A DNA stretch of 64,000 nt from G963676655 sp963678305 (GTDB lineage Bacteria; Verrucomicrobiota; Lentisphaeria; Victivallales; Victivallaceae): NCBI GenBank assembly GCA_963678305.2, contig CAXXVV010000008.1, positions 99,458 through 163,457 on the forward strand. Direction: 5' to 3'. A model generated the notes under the pieces. That model was not told the origin of the DNA, made no database searches, and saw nothing but the letters and a program-made list of their open reading frames with translations. Position numbers and translations under genes: made by a program. This document shows, piece after piece, positions 1-8,459 of the stretch (positions within the stretch are counted from its first letter, which is position 1; each line of letters starts with the position of its first letter).

Positions 1-15
1 ACGCGGAATTTGACC
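1..15 (+). rRNA. possible extreme 3' end of 23S rRNA
   Basis: The first 15 bases end in TTGACC, which resembles the usual last bases of bacterial 23S rRNA, and they lie about 115 bases upstream of a clear 5S rRNA on the same strand. Only the position and this short resemblance support the call. The rest of the gene would lie before the window. It could also be plain spacer. Confidence 0.3.
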
Positions 16-80
16 TTTCTAATCCTTCTTTTAATTATACTCAGATTACAAGTTACCGTGAAAAGTTACCACTTTTTATT

Positions 81-113
81 AACTGGCAACTGGCAACTGT
101 AAACTGTAAACTG
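81..113. repeat. heptamer tandem repeat upstream of 5S rRNA
   Basis: Two AACTGGC units, two AACTGTA units and a final partial AACTG follow one another without interruption, giving a strict 7-bp period over 33 bases. The array sits in the presumed 23S-5S spacer. Other 7-bp arrays with different unit sequences occur at 35910, 40904 and 43965. Confidence 0.8.
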
Positions 114-129
114 AATTTTTGAATTTTTT

Positions 130-238
130 GTCCGGTGTCCATAGCGGAGTTGTCACACACGTTCCCTTCCCGAACACGATTGTTAAGGACTCCAGCGGCG
201 ATGGTACTGCCTTGCGGGAGAGTAGCACGATGCCGGAC
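130..238 (+). rRNA. rrf: 5S ribosomal RNA
   Basis: The sequence carries the hallmark 5S blocks in order: CCCGAACACG near 169, GCGGCGATGGTACTGC near 195 and GCGGGAGAGTAG near 214. The ends form the terminal helix: GTCCGGTGTC at 130-139 pairs throughout, with two G-U wobbles, with GATGCCGGAC at 229-238. About 109 bases is slightly short for 5S, and the mature ends may lie one or two bases further out. A T-run follows, and a strong hairpin terminator lies just downstream, so this is the last gene of an rRNA operon entering from the left edge. Confidence 0.93.
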
Positions 239-253
239 TTTTTTCAATTTACC

Positions 254-297
254 AGCGTTTGTAGATTTGCATCTTCTACAAACGCTTTTTTTTTTTT
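254..297 (+). terminator. intrinsic terminator of the rRNA operon
   Basis: A perfect 12-bp stem (AGCGTTTGTAGA at 254-265, complement at 275-286) with a 9-base loop is followed by twelve consecutive T residues. It lies 16 bases after the 5S terminal helix and fits the end of the rRNA transcript. Confidence 0.93.
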
Positions 298-341
298 GGT
301 TCTTACGAAGAACCACGATACTCCGGTTCTTACGAAGAACC
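298..341. repeat. twin 17-bp hairpin repeats
   Basis: GGTTCTTACGAAGAACC occurs at 298-314 and again at 325-341. Each copy is a 7-bp inverted repeat around ACG. A degenerate third copy (GGTTCTTAC ... GCGAACC) lies near 389-412. They abut the T-run of the rRNA terminator. They look like small dispersed palindromic repeats, and I see no coding function. Confidence 0.75.
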
Positions 342-423
342 ACGGTCCTCCGCTTCAAACTCCAGTCGCTAACGCTCCTTACGGAAGCGGTTCTTACAAC
401 GGAAAGCGAACCTCCCTGGGAGC

Positions 424-464
424 GCGGACGTCCCCGTCCGCATCTTCGCAGGCGTCCCGCCTGC
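424..464. repeat. REP-like pair of GC-rich hairpins
   Basis: Two adjacent hairpins, GCGGACG-TCCC-CGTCCGC (424-441) and GCAGGCG-TCC-CGCCTGC (448-464), each have a 7-bp perfect stem and a tiny loop. Their GC content is far above the flanking DNA. From 465 to about 590 the DNA is C-rich with repeated GTCCAC words and shows nothing else. The paired-hairpin layout resembles REP/BIME elements. No transposase is nearby. Confidence 0.7.
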
Positions 465-616
465 AACACGGACACTCACAGACCGACACGGACTAACACA
501 AACATAAACAAGTCCACTATGTCCATTCCCCCCATCTACCTTCCCCACAGTGTCCACCCCGTCCACTTCCTCCTCCCCCCCGCAGGCTTTATTTTTACAA
601 AATTATTTATCGGGTA

Positions 617-645
617 TTGACAAAACAGCATACAGACGCTACTAT
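617..645 (+). promoter_or_regulatory. putative promoter of GntR gene
   Basis: TTGACA at 617-622 and TACTAT at 640-645 are 17 bp apart. Just downstream, the word ACCAGA is repeated at about 649 and 660 near the expected start site and could be half-sites for the regulator itself. The -10 box is only a 4/6 match. Confidence 0.4.
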
Positions 646-683
646 AAGACCAGATATAACCAGACAAGGCAAAGTCTAATAGT

Positions 684-1826
684 ATGTCAACGGAACAAGC
701 ATTACATCGAAACCTGGAAACCGGCAGCGCCAAAGGGCGTCCGGCCGTACTTTATAAAAAAGTTTATGACCAATTATGCGAATGGATATTGTCCGGCCGC
801 TGCGGTCCAGGAGATCTGCTGCCAAGTGAGCGTGAGCTGTGTCATATTCTTAATGTGAGCAGAATCACGATACGGCGTGCAATCAGTGAATTGGAAAGCA
901 ACGGCTGGATCCGGAATATTTCCCGCAAAGGCAATGTGATTTGTGAACATGCCGGCACTGTTATTCCTCCGGTTTCCATGCTGGTGTTCCAAAAAACTTA
1001 TGATGATTGCATGAGGCATGGTCAAGTATCCTTTCTCGACCGTTTGAGCGGTGCAATCACTGAATGCCGAAAACAAAACATTCCGTTTAACATCGCTACA
1101 ATCCAATCTAGTATTGACCTGGATGAATTGCAGAGCAAACGTCAGTCTCTTCTAATTTTCGAATGGAAACTTTTCGAACAGTTGAAAAATTTTCTGATTA
1201 GATATCCGGATTATCCCGCCGTCACCTGTCTGCTTTCTTTGGCTGACAACTGGCTTTCCAGTCCCCCTCCGGTCTCAAGTGTAATAAATGACGATGCACC
1301 AGGAGTGCGGGAAGCAACAGAATGGTTGATCTCCCTCGGGAAACGCAATATTATTTATCTGGGAAAAGATAATTATAACTTTAACCTTAAATCCCGACAA
1401 AACGCCTATATGTCGGTAATGACTAAGCATAACCTGAAACCAAACCTGATAATTGCCAACGCTGAGATCAATTTGCCCGTGTACAAAGGACAAGCGGTCA
1501 AACAAGTTTCTAACGCTCGCGCCACAATGCGAAATTTTCTGACTCAAGGAGGTAAAGCTGATGCGGTCATTGGCTCAAATGACGCCTACGCATACGGAGC
1601 TTATGACGCATTAAGGGAATTCGGCATAAAGGTCCATGACGAATGTACGGTAGTGGGTTTTGACGACAGCATCATTGCCGGCTTGAGCGATCCGCCGCTT
1701 TATTCTATTTACAAACCGCGTTTTGAAGCCGGCTCGGAGGCAATAAGATTATTATTGAACTCGTTTAAGAAGAAAAGTAACACGCATGAAAAAATTGTTT
1801 TAAATTCAAGATTTATCGTGGATTAA
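684..1826 (+). CDS. GntR-type transcriptional regulator with sugar-binding-like domain
   Basis: The 380-residue protein has an N-terminal winged helix (about residues 22-90, with the GntR pattern GDLLPSERELCHILNVSRIT) and a long C-terminal domain. The C-terminal domain resembles the periplasmic-binding-protein fold of LacI proteins (near residue 295 AVIGSNDAYAYGAYDALREF, then VVGFDDSIIAGLS). Such GntR/LacI chimeras usually repress sugar operons until a ligand binds. The ATG at 684 has only a weak upstream AAGG. It lies 35 bases before a secreted glycosidase-like gene on the same strand, its likely target. The specific ligand cannot be read from the sequence. Confidence 0.9.
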   Translation: MSTEQALHRNLETGSAKGRPAVLYKKVYDQLCEWILSGRCGPGDLLPSERELCHILNVSRITIRRAISELESNGWIRNISRKGNVICEHAGTVIPPVSMLVFQKTYDDCMRHGQVSFLDRLSGAITECRKQNIPFNIATIQSSIDLDELQSKRQSLLIFEWKLFEQLKNFLIRYPDYPAVTCLLSLADNWLSSPPPVSSVINDDAPGVREATEWLISLGKRNIIYLGKDNYNFNLKSRQNAYMSVMTKHNLKPNLIIANAEINLPVYKGQAVKQVSNARATMRNFLTQGGKADAVIGSNDAYAYGAYDALREFGIKVHDECTVVGFDDSIIAGLSDPPLYSIYKPRFEAGSEAIRLLLNSFKKKSNTHEKIVLNSRFIVD

Positions 1827-1861
1827 ACCTGATTATTATATTAGAAAGGAATCGGAAAACA

Positions 1862-4708
1862 ATGAGTTATTATCTGAAAAAACTATTTATCGTTCTGGCA
1901 TGCCTTTCGGCATCGCTCGCCGGGGCCGCGGAAAAAGTCAATTTTCTCTTCGATCAGGAGATTGACGAAAACATCAAGGACCGTAGCGGCAACAACGTTA
2001 TTCCGTCGACAACGACAACCGAAAGTTCATGGGTGACCAGCAACGGAGAGGATGCGTTGCAGTTCAAGAATAAAACTGATGTAGTAAAAATCCCTTTCAA
2101 AGCGTTTCCCGGTCCTCGCGGGACCTTGAAAATAAAAGTCAAATTCGACGTTCTGGACAATGGCTCAAACCAGACTTTGTGGCGCGTCTATGGAAAAAAG
2201 GACGGCATTAGCCTGGCAAAACATAAAAACGGCTCACTGCGTTTCAGTTACTATGACCGGGATAAGAAAAAATGGCACACCGCCGCGAGCAGCAGGAAGT
2301 TTTTACAGCCCAACCAGTGGTACGAAATTGTCGCCACCTGGGACTGCAGCACTGGCAGTAAATTATACATTGATAACAAACTCCACGGAAAAACCTCCAT
2401 GAACTTGACGCCGGAGTGGGACGAAAAAACCATTATGCTCCTGGGCAATGATTATAAGGATTCCGGTCCGTTCAAGGGAATGATGCGTTATTTCATTCTG
2501 ACCGACACGACCGAAATTCCTTCCGCCCCGGCAAAACCGAAAACCGTAACCGTCAAACGTTCCGGCAAAGTTACAGCAATCAAGCTGCCCGGAATCAAGC
2601 TGGGCTTCGATGCTGACGACCTGAGCGCGGTATCCTGCATTGACGAACAAACCGGAATCAATCTCTTCTCTTCACGCATACGTCAACCGTTATGGGAAAT
2701 TATTTTAACCGACAAAGACAATCCGGCAAAACAAATCAAACTGAATGCATTCGGACAGGCACAGCGCAGTACAAAAATTATCAAAAACAAGATGCTCCTG
2801 ATTTGGAAAAACGTCGAAATACCCGGTGAAAGCACAAAATTTGATGTAACCGCGACAATTACCCCCGGCCCCGGCAAAGGAGACGCGTTCTGGCATATTT
2901 CAGCCTCGAAACTGGCTGGCAAATGGCGCTACCATACCGTTTCATTCCCGTGTCTGCCATTTACCATGACCAACCCTGATCCCCAGAAAAATTTTCTGGT
3001 CTGGCCCTATCGCTGGGGACGAAAGACCCCTGATCCGTTTCTGGCATCACGCTCCGGCCTGACCAGCGAAAAATATTCAAGCGCAACTCATTATCCCGGC
3101 AGCATGCATTTTCAATTCAGTTACCTGTATGGAGAAAACAAACCAGGCTTTTACATGCAGATGCTCGACTCCGTCGGACATTACAAAGAACTGCATTGGG
3201 ACACCTATCCAACGGCTAAAACCCGGGTCCAGAAACTGTCAATGCCGCCATTGCGCCGGGGAATTTCAGATACTTTTGATCAACCATATCAGGTTTTGAC
3301 GTCTGTTATGCGCGGCGACTGGTATGACGCGGCCAGAAAATACCGCAAGTGGGCCGTCAAGCAAGTATGGTGTTCCCAGGGTCCGCTCAGTACCAATAAA
3401 GATGTACCGGAGTGGTATAAGAAAACCCTGCTGGCAATGAAGTGGAGTACATCCAAGCCGGCGCGCACCATCCCGAACAATCAGAAAAACACAGAATGGA
3501 TACTCAAAGAATTCGGGCGTCCGGCAATGGGCGTATGGTATCATTATACCGGACACAGGAAATCCAAAGACTCAGCCTGTGTCAAACTCGAATGGTTCGG
3601 CTGTGCCTGGAACGCGAGACTCGAGGCAAAACCGTTTCCCGGTGTAAAAGAAGCCATCGCCGCCATGAAAAAACAACAGTGTTATCTGATCGGCTACATC
3701 AATTCACGCATTTTCGACCAGAGTCTCGACCCGGATCATCATGCGGATACGATCCTGGCCCGCAAACACACCATGAAAAACCGCGACGGCTCACTTCAGC
3801 TCTACAGCAAAGCAATGTATGACGTTTGCCGTTACGACAAATGGTGGCAGGACCGGATTATGAAAGTATGTGTCGAAGGAGTTCGTGATCTCGGATTTTC
3901 CGGCATGTATCTGGACAGCTTCGGACGCGGGCAGTATTTTTGTTATGATCCGTCTCATGGACACGTCACCGGCGACAGCGCAATGAGTATAACCGGAATG
4001 CGCACTATGGGCAAACGCATCAAAGCCGAGATGCGCAAATACAATCCGGGCGCAATAGTCTCATCCGAGGCCAGCATTGAACAGTTTGTCGATATTATCG
4101 ACGCCAAACTACTGCATTACAATATCTTCTCGGAATCGTGCCCGGTCTGGCAGGTTATCTATCATGATTACGAACTTACCTACGGGCGTTATTTCTTTCC
4201 ACAGCCAAAAGAAGATATCATCTGCGGCCGGGTCAGGTTGGCTGCAAACCTCCACACCGGAACCCAGTTAGCACGCTTCAGGCCGGACGGTTCAATGAAA
4301 AGCTGGAAAACCGAAACCGGTAAAAAAATGGAGATTTGCTTGAAGGGGATGTCATACCTCCGGGCGGCAACCATTGATTATCTGGCATTAGGCGAAATGC
4401 TGCGACCTCCCAAAGTTGCAAACAGTAAAAACATTAAAGTCAAGACATTGAAATTTACGCTTGAAGTGCCGGAAATATTCAGCTCCGCCTGGCGCGCCCC
4501 GGATGATTCGGTCGGATTATTCTTCTCAAACATAACAAATCGGACGATCAGTTCAGACTATTCGTTCAACGCGGACGAATACAGAATTAAAGGCAAAAAA
4601 GCGCAAATGATTTATGTCGGTTCCGACAATAAAATTATCCGCGCAGCGGCAACTCCGGGAAAAATATCTTTGGAATCCGGCGCGACTATTGGAATAATCT
4701 TCAAATAA
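1862..4708 (+). CDS. secreted LamG-domain glycosidase-like protein
   Basis: The 948-residue protein begins with a signal peptide (about residues 1-23, ending AGAAE). A LamG/concanavalin-type beta sandwich spans roughly residues 25-225 (NGSLRFSYYD, LYIDNKLHGK, then LLGNDY). The large middle part looks like a TIM-barrel glycosidase of the kind found in DUF6259-type proteins, with GFSGMYLDSFGRG near residue 685 and IVSSEAS near 736 as candidate acidic catalytic positions. A small beta-rich tail closes the protein. It probably acts on extracellular polysaccharide and would be controlled by the GntR gene 35 bases upstream. Unlike the other giant secreted proteins here, no pseudopilin gene accompanies it. 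Family assignment is tentative. Confidence 0.75.
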   Translation: MSYYLKKLFIVLACLSASLAGAAEKVNFLFDQEIDENIKDRSGNNVIPSTTTTESSWVTSNGEDALQFKNKTDVVKIPFKAFPGPRGTLKIKVKFDVLDNGSNQTLWRVYGKKDGISLAKHKNGSLRFSYYDRDKKKWHTAASSRKFLQPNQWYEIVATWDCSTGSKLYIDNKLHGKTSMNLTPEWDEKTIMLLGNDYKDSGPFKGMMRYFILTDTTEIPSAPAKPKTVTVKRSGKVTAIKLPGIKLGFDADDLSAVSCIDEQTGINLFSSRIRQPLWEIILTDKDNPAKQIKLNAFGQAQRSTKIIKNKMLLIWKNVEIPGESTKFDVTATITPGPGKGDAFWHISASKLAGKWRYHTVSFPCLPFTMTNPDPQKNFLVWPYRWGRKTPDPFLASRSGLTSEKYSSATHYPGSMHFQFSYLYGENKPGFYMQMLDSVGHYKELHWDTYPTAKTRVQKLSMPPLRRGISDTFDQPYQVLTSVMRGDWYDAARKYRKWAVKQVWCSQGPLSTNKDVPEWYKKTLLAMKWSTSKPARTIPNNQKNTEWILKEFGRPAMGVWYHYTGHRKSKDSACVKLEWFGCAWNARLEAKPFPGVKEAIAAMKKQQCYLIGYINSRIFDQSLDPDHHADTILARKHTMKNRDGSLQLYSKAMYDVCRYDKWWQDRIMKVCVEGVRDLGFSGMYLDSFGRGQYFCYDPSHGHVTGDSAMSITGMRTMGKRIKAEMRKYNPGAIVSSEASIEQFVDIIDAKLLHYNIFSESCPVWQVIYHDYELTYGRYFFPQPKEDIICGRVRLAANLHTGTQLARFRPDGSMKSWKTETGKKMEICLKGMSYLRAATIDYLALGEMLRPPKVANSKNIKVKTLKFTLEVPEIFSSAWRAPDDSVGLFFSNITNRTISSDYSFNADEYRIKGKKAQMIYVGSDNKIIRAAATPGKISLESGATIGIIFK

Positions 4709-4912
4709 ATAAGTTATAAAAACGCTTTCTACTTATACTTTAAACGTTTGAAATATTAACTTTTTATTGTGCCCTGCCAACGCCGTTTTTGCTATTTACA
4801 ACTCGATGGTTACCTCTGGTAGCCAAAGAATTGTAAAAATCAATCCGACATTTGGCATAATCACATTAAAAGTTAAATTTCCTGCCGCTCAAAGTATATT
4901 TTTTTTGCTAAG

Positions 4913-4948
4913 CCCGGGATTGACTTTTTGAAAATCCCGGGTTATTAT
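4913..4948 (+). promoter_or_regulatory. palindrome overlapping a putative promoter
   Basis: CCCGGGATT (4913-4921) and AATCCCGGG (4933-4941) form a perfect 9-bp inverted repeat with an 11-base spacer. It overlaps TTGACT at 4920-4925 and ends just before TATTAT at 4943-4948, boxes spaced by 17 bp. The element could be an operator for the gene at 4990 or a terminator-like hairpin after the 948-residue gene. The downstream T content is modest, which slightly favours an operator. Confidence 0.45.
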
Positions 4949-4989
4949 ATTTATATGAGGGTTAGAAAATCATTGCCAAGGAGGTTCCC

Positions 4990-5925
4990 ATGAAAGTTAT
5001 TGTTTTTGGCGGTACCGGCTGGGTAGGACATGAAATCGCCAAGGCATTTGTCCGCGCGGGGTATGATGTAACAATATGTTCCCGTGGACTGAAAGGCCGC
5101 TACGGCTCCGCCGTTGCGAATATTCCGGCGATCCGCGGTGATAAAAATGACCCTGAGCAGATGAAAGAAATCTTCGCCGCCGGCCAATATGAGATCGTAA
5201 CTGATTCAGTTCCAACGGAACAATCGATGGAAAATGTAAAAAAATACGCGAAAAAGCTCAAACATTACATACATTGCAGTTCAACCGGCGGTTACACTCC
5301 GCTGCCGTTGCTGCCGGGTGATGAAACAATGCCCTATACCGCCCCGCATGGGTCCGGATGGGCAAAAAAAGCGGTCATCGACGCAAAAGTGATCAAGTGG
5401 TATAAGAAAGACGGATTTCCCGGAACCGTGATTCGACCGAGTTACATTGCCGGGGCCGGTTGCCTGCCGCTTGACAACCTGGGGGGGCGCCGCGAAGATT
5501 TTATCGCTGATATTCTGGCCGGAAAAGAACTTGAACTGCCGGACAACGGTAAATCCCTCCTGCAACCGGTACTGGTCAGGGATTTGGGAAGATCTTTCCG
5601 ACTGGCGGCCGAACATCCTGTAAGTATCGGTGAAATATACAATATATGCTTGCGAAAAGCTATCACCCTGACCCGTTACCTCGAGTTAAACGCGAAAGCG
5701 GTCCGGCGTAAAGCTAAAATCAAATATGTTCCGGTTGACGAACTGTTGGAAAAATATGGCGACTCTATCAACCCGACCGGCTTGAGATTTCTTAACGACC
5801 ATATGTGTTTTGATATTTCAAAAGCACAGCAACAGCTTGGATATGAGCCGTCTTTAACGGTTGAGGAAGTCGTAAAAGAAAACGCGATGTGGGTGGTCAA
5901 GTTCCAGCATCTCAAACTGAAATAA
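4990..5925 (+). CDS. NAD-dependent epimerase/dehydratase-like protein (extended SDR)
   Basis: The 311-residue protein opens with a Rossmann nucleotide-binding motif (KVIVFGGTGWVGHEIAKAF, GGTGWVG at residues 8-14), as in atypical extended short-chain dehydrogenases acting on nucleotide sugars. I do not see a convincing YxxxK catalytic pair, so the reaction may differ from classical epimerases. The start has an excellent ribosome-binding site, AAGGAGG, five bases before the ATG. The last 14 bases overlap the end of the convergent sulfatase gene. It stands alone after a 281-base gap, so co-transcription with the upstream glycosidase is uncertain. Confidence 0.8.
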   Translation: MKVIVFGGTGWVGHEIAKAFVRAGYDVTICSRGLKGRYGSAVANIPAIRGDKNDPEQMKEIFAAGQYEIVTDSVPTEQSMENVKKYAKKLKHYIHCSSTGGYTPLPLLPGDETMPYTAPHGSGWAKKAVIDAKVIKWYKKDGFPGTVIRPSYIAGAGCLPLDNLGGRREDFIADILAGKELELPDNGKSLLQPVLVRDLGRSFRLAAEHPVSIGEIYNICLRKAITLTRYLELNAKAVRRKAKIKYVPVDELLEKYGDSINPTGLRFLNDHMCFDISKAQQQLGYEPSLTVEEVVKENAMWVVKFQHLKLK

Positions 5926-7288
5926 TCCGCCCTGCCCGGTCGGACACCGGCATCTGCTCAAAAGTATCGCCCGTCTCGCGCATCCACTGATCGAGCTTCT
6001 GAGAAAGCTCCCCTTTGATATGCTGAAAGTCCGAACGGTCAGCGAGGTTATGGTTTTCCAGCTGGTCGTTAAAATGATCGTAGAGTTCTTCATAGCCGTC
6101 GCGGTAACGTACATATTTAAATTGAGCTGTTGCCAGCATCCGGCAGGGATTACACCAGCGCTGTTTGCAGTAATATTCAGAAACGACATATTGACGATGC
6201 TCGTTCTTTTCCCCGTCAATAACCTCCTTGAAACTTTTTCCGTCCATTTGCAGTTCGATATTCAACCCGGCATACCCGGCAATCGTCGGCAGCAGATCGA
6301 TATTATTGATCAGCGCGTCTGAAGTCCGGGGCTGAACCCCCTGATCGGGAAACGCTACAACCAATGGTATATCCACCAGTTCCCGGTACATGAACGGTCC
6401 CTTGAAAATCATCCGGTGCGCAGTCTCCAAATCGCCATGATCCGAGGTAAAAATCACCATCGTATCTTTCAACAAATCTTTTTCTCTTAAAGCGTCCAGC
6501 ATCTCTCCCACCTGGGTATCCACCCGGCGCAGCATATAGCGATAAAATGCACGATACCGTTTCCAGTCAATATCGGGACGTTCGTTGTATTGCGCACCCT
6601 GATCTTCTTCCATGAACGGTGTTTTCAGCGGATGGCTTCCATTGTTTTTCCGCAAATCAAGATCATCATGCGGTTCAAGTTCCACATCCGGATACAATTC
6701 GTCACCGAACGGATGGTTGCCCGGAACGCTGTAGCAGTCATGCGGATTAATCAGTTCAGAAAACAAAATGAACGGCTTTTCATGTTTTTCTTTGATATAT
6801 TCGCAACACAGTCTGGTTGTGACCGGATCAACCGTCCCTTTTCCAGGGTGATACTCCTCAAAAACTCCTTCGGTTGCCGCCAAACCCTCATCACAAAAAT
6901 ACCGGTCAAATCCTTGCGCCCACGCTGACTCGCCAAGGTGCCACTTTCCGAAATATGCAGTTTCATAGCCGGCGTCTCTAAAATATTCACCGGCATTTTT
7001 GTATCGGGGATGAAGATCGATGCCTTCCGGGAAATCGGTATTTCCACAACCGGCACCAATGTTGGTCACAACTCCGGTCCGATGCGGATACAATCCGGTA
7101 AGAATTCCGCCGCGCGACGCGGTACACTGCGGCGTACAGCAGACTGCCTTTGTAAAAGTCACTCCGTTATCGCGTAAAAATGCGATATTGGGCAGCTGAC
7201 CTAATAATTCCGGATCAATTATGGAATCGGCAGTTTGCTGATCGGTACAGATAAAAAGGATATTCGGTTTATTCATCTTCATAGACAT
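5912..7288 (-). CDS. sulfatase (type I, formylglycine-dependent)
   Basis: The 458-residue protein matches the alkaline-phosphatase-like sulfatase family. The N-terminus NILFICTDQQ carries the first metal ligands. C55-T-A-S-R59 is the signature in which the cysteine is converted to formylglycine by a maturase, and FTSDHGDLE supplies later metal ligands. No signal peptide is visible, so the enzyme may act in the cytoplasm on imported sulfated sugars. It is the last gene of a three-gene operon and overlaps the upstream gene by 20 bases. Starts at M3 or M5 are possible because no strong ribosome-binding site marks M1. The substrate cannot be told. Confidence 0.92.
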   Translation of the reverse strand: MSMKMNKPNILFICTDQQTADSIIDPELLGQLPNIAFLRDNGVTFTKAVCCTPQCTASRGGILTGLYPHRTGVVTNIGAGCGNTDFPEGIDLHPRYKNAGEYFRDAGYETAYFGKWHLGESAWAQGFDRYFCDEGLAATEGVFEEYHPGKGTVDPVTTRLCCEYIKEKHEKPFILFSELINPHDCYSVPGNHPFGDELYPDVELEPHDDLDLRKNNGSHPLKTPFMEEDQGAQYNERPDIDWKRYRAFYRYMLRRVDTQVGEMLDALREKDLLKDTMVIFTSDHGDLETAHRMIFKGPFMYRELVDIPLVVAFPDQGVQPRTSDALINNIDLLPTIAGYAGLNIELQMDGKSFKEVIDGEKNEHRQYVVSEYYCKQRWCNPCRMLATAQFKYVRYRDGYEELYDHFNDQLENHNLADRSDFQHIKGELSQKLDQWMRETGDTFEQMPVSDRAGRIISV

Positions 7289-8459
7289 TGTTAAAGTTCA
7301 ACCAGATCGGACTGGTCCACGCCATGTGACCATCCCGCTGCGTCACTCTGGCGTAAATAAAACGCGACACATTCATATAACCATCCCCGATCAGCCTGGC
7401 ACCGTCACTTGGAAATTTCCCGCGAAACCAGCGGAATGCCATCTGGTCCAATCTGGCCCGGGGTTTTGTCTTGGTATATACGGTAATCCCGTTTTCCACA
7501 ATGTCAACTTTTTCAATCGGCGCGGTTCCCTGGACCGCACAACCAATCTCCAGCGGAAACAATTCATCGGCATTTGCCGGAGTAAATTCCACACAAGAGC
7601 CCATCGGAATTCCATTAATATGGAAATCGACTTTTATTTTCGCCCCGGTCGTAGCATAGGTGCGACGTTTTTGCAATGCGTTCCACAATGCTTCCACCGT
7701 TAGTTCGGATGCGTAAATCCCGGTTATGCCGCTGTCGCCGGGATCGGCGGGATGCCCGTCTCCGCCTCCGACAAACCCCATGCGATAACCTCGCAACAGC
7801 GTATCGACGGCAAAGTTCCGGGTGAAACAACGGTCGGTATCCTGCAACGGAGCGCCGTAATATTCGTGATTTCCCCAACCGGAAAATATCTCAAACGCCG
7901 CCTCAAGTTCGGCGTCAGTCACACTCAGATCACAAGCCAGTTCACGCGGAGCATGATGCGGGATAGTCAATGCGTCGAGCCGCTTGTCCCGGATCGCCTG
8001 CCAGAGTTTTTGCGGGGACTTCTCAGTCAAGGCCGAAAGCAGCGGCGCATCGTAATTCTTATAATAAATATTACGATGCCCATATCTCGGGCTGGCCCAT
8101 TCGACCGCCGGCCAGGCGATAAATTTGTCCGGCTCAGAAGTGTTTTCAGCTGTCAGCATTGAATCGCGCCATTGCTCTTCAGTCATCCTTTCGGCATGGT
8201 CGCAGATGGCCAGAAAGTCATGACCTTTTACGTTTTTCGCGTGCTCGTAACATTCCGGCAGAGAACCGTTCCAGCAGCCGACATTGGCGCATGGACTGAG
8301 CGAAGAATGCTTGTGAACATCTCCGAAATAGAGGTTGACCTCCTCCGAATAGTCCTCATTCTCCATCTTTGCTTTGGAATACTTGCGATGCTCAAGTTCA
8401 GGAATAGTCCATGAAACATGCCACGGTTTCTGATGAAATTTATCCATAATTTTACTCAT
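7269..8459 (-). CDS. DUF3604-type PHP-fold metal hydrolase-like protein
   Basis: The 396-residue protein carries FGDVHKHSSLSPCANVG near residue 47 and FLAICDHAE near 80, the pattern of PHP/amidohydrolase-like metal sites in DUF3604 proteins. A beta-rich C-terminal region (IEKVDIVENGITVY onward) follows, also typical of that family. No signal peptide is seen. The reaction of the family is not settled. The gene overlaps the upstream ADP-ribosylglycohydrolase-like gene by 8 bases and the downstream sulfatase by 20, so the three are surely co-translated, and a role in processing sulfated sugars is inferred from context. Confidence 0.8.
   Translation of the reverse strand: MSKIMDKFHQKPWHVSWTIPELEHRKYSKAKMENEDYSEEVNLYFGDVHKHSSLSPCANVGCWNGSLPECYEHAKNVKGHDFLAICDHAERMTEEQWRDSMLTAENTSEPDKFIAWPAVEWASPRYGHRNIYYKNYDAPLLSALTEKSPQKLWQAIRDKRLDALTIPHHAPRELACDLSVTDAELEAAFEIFSGWGNHEYYGAPLQDTDRCFTRNFAVDTLLRGYRMGFVGGGDGHPADPGDSGITGIYASELTVEALWNALQKRRTYATTGAKIKVDFHINGIPMGSCVEFTPANADELFPLEIGCAVQGTAPIEKVDIVENGITVYTKTKPRARLDQMAFRWFRGKFPSDGARLIGDGYMNVSRFIYARVTQRDGHMAWTSPIWLNFNNVYEDE

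Noticed and set aside
53..620. Several open frames of 60-160 residues on both strands at the left edge
   Set aside because: They run across the 5S rRNA, its terminator and palindromic repeats, have repetitive composition and no ribosome-binding sites.
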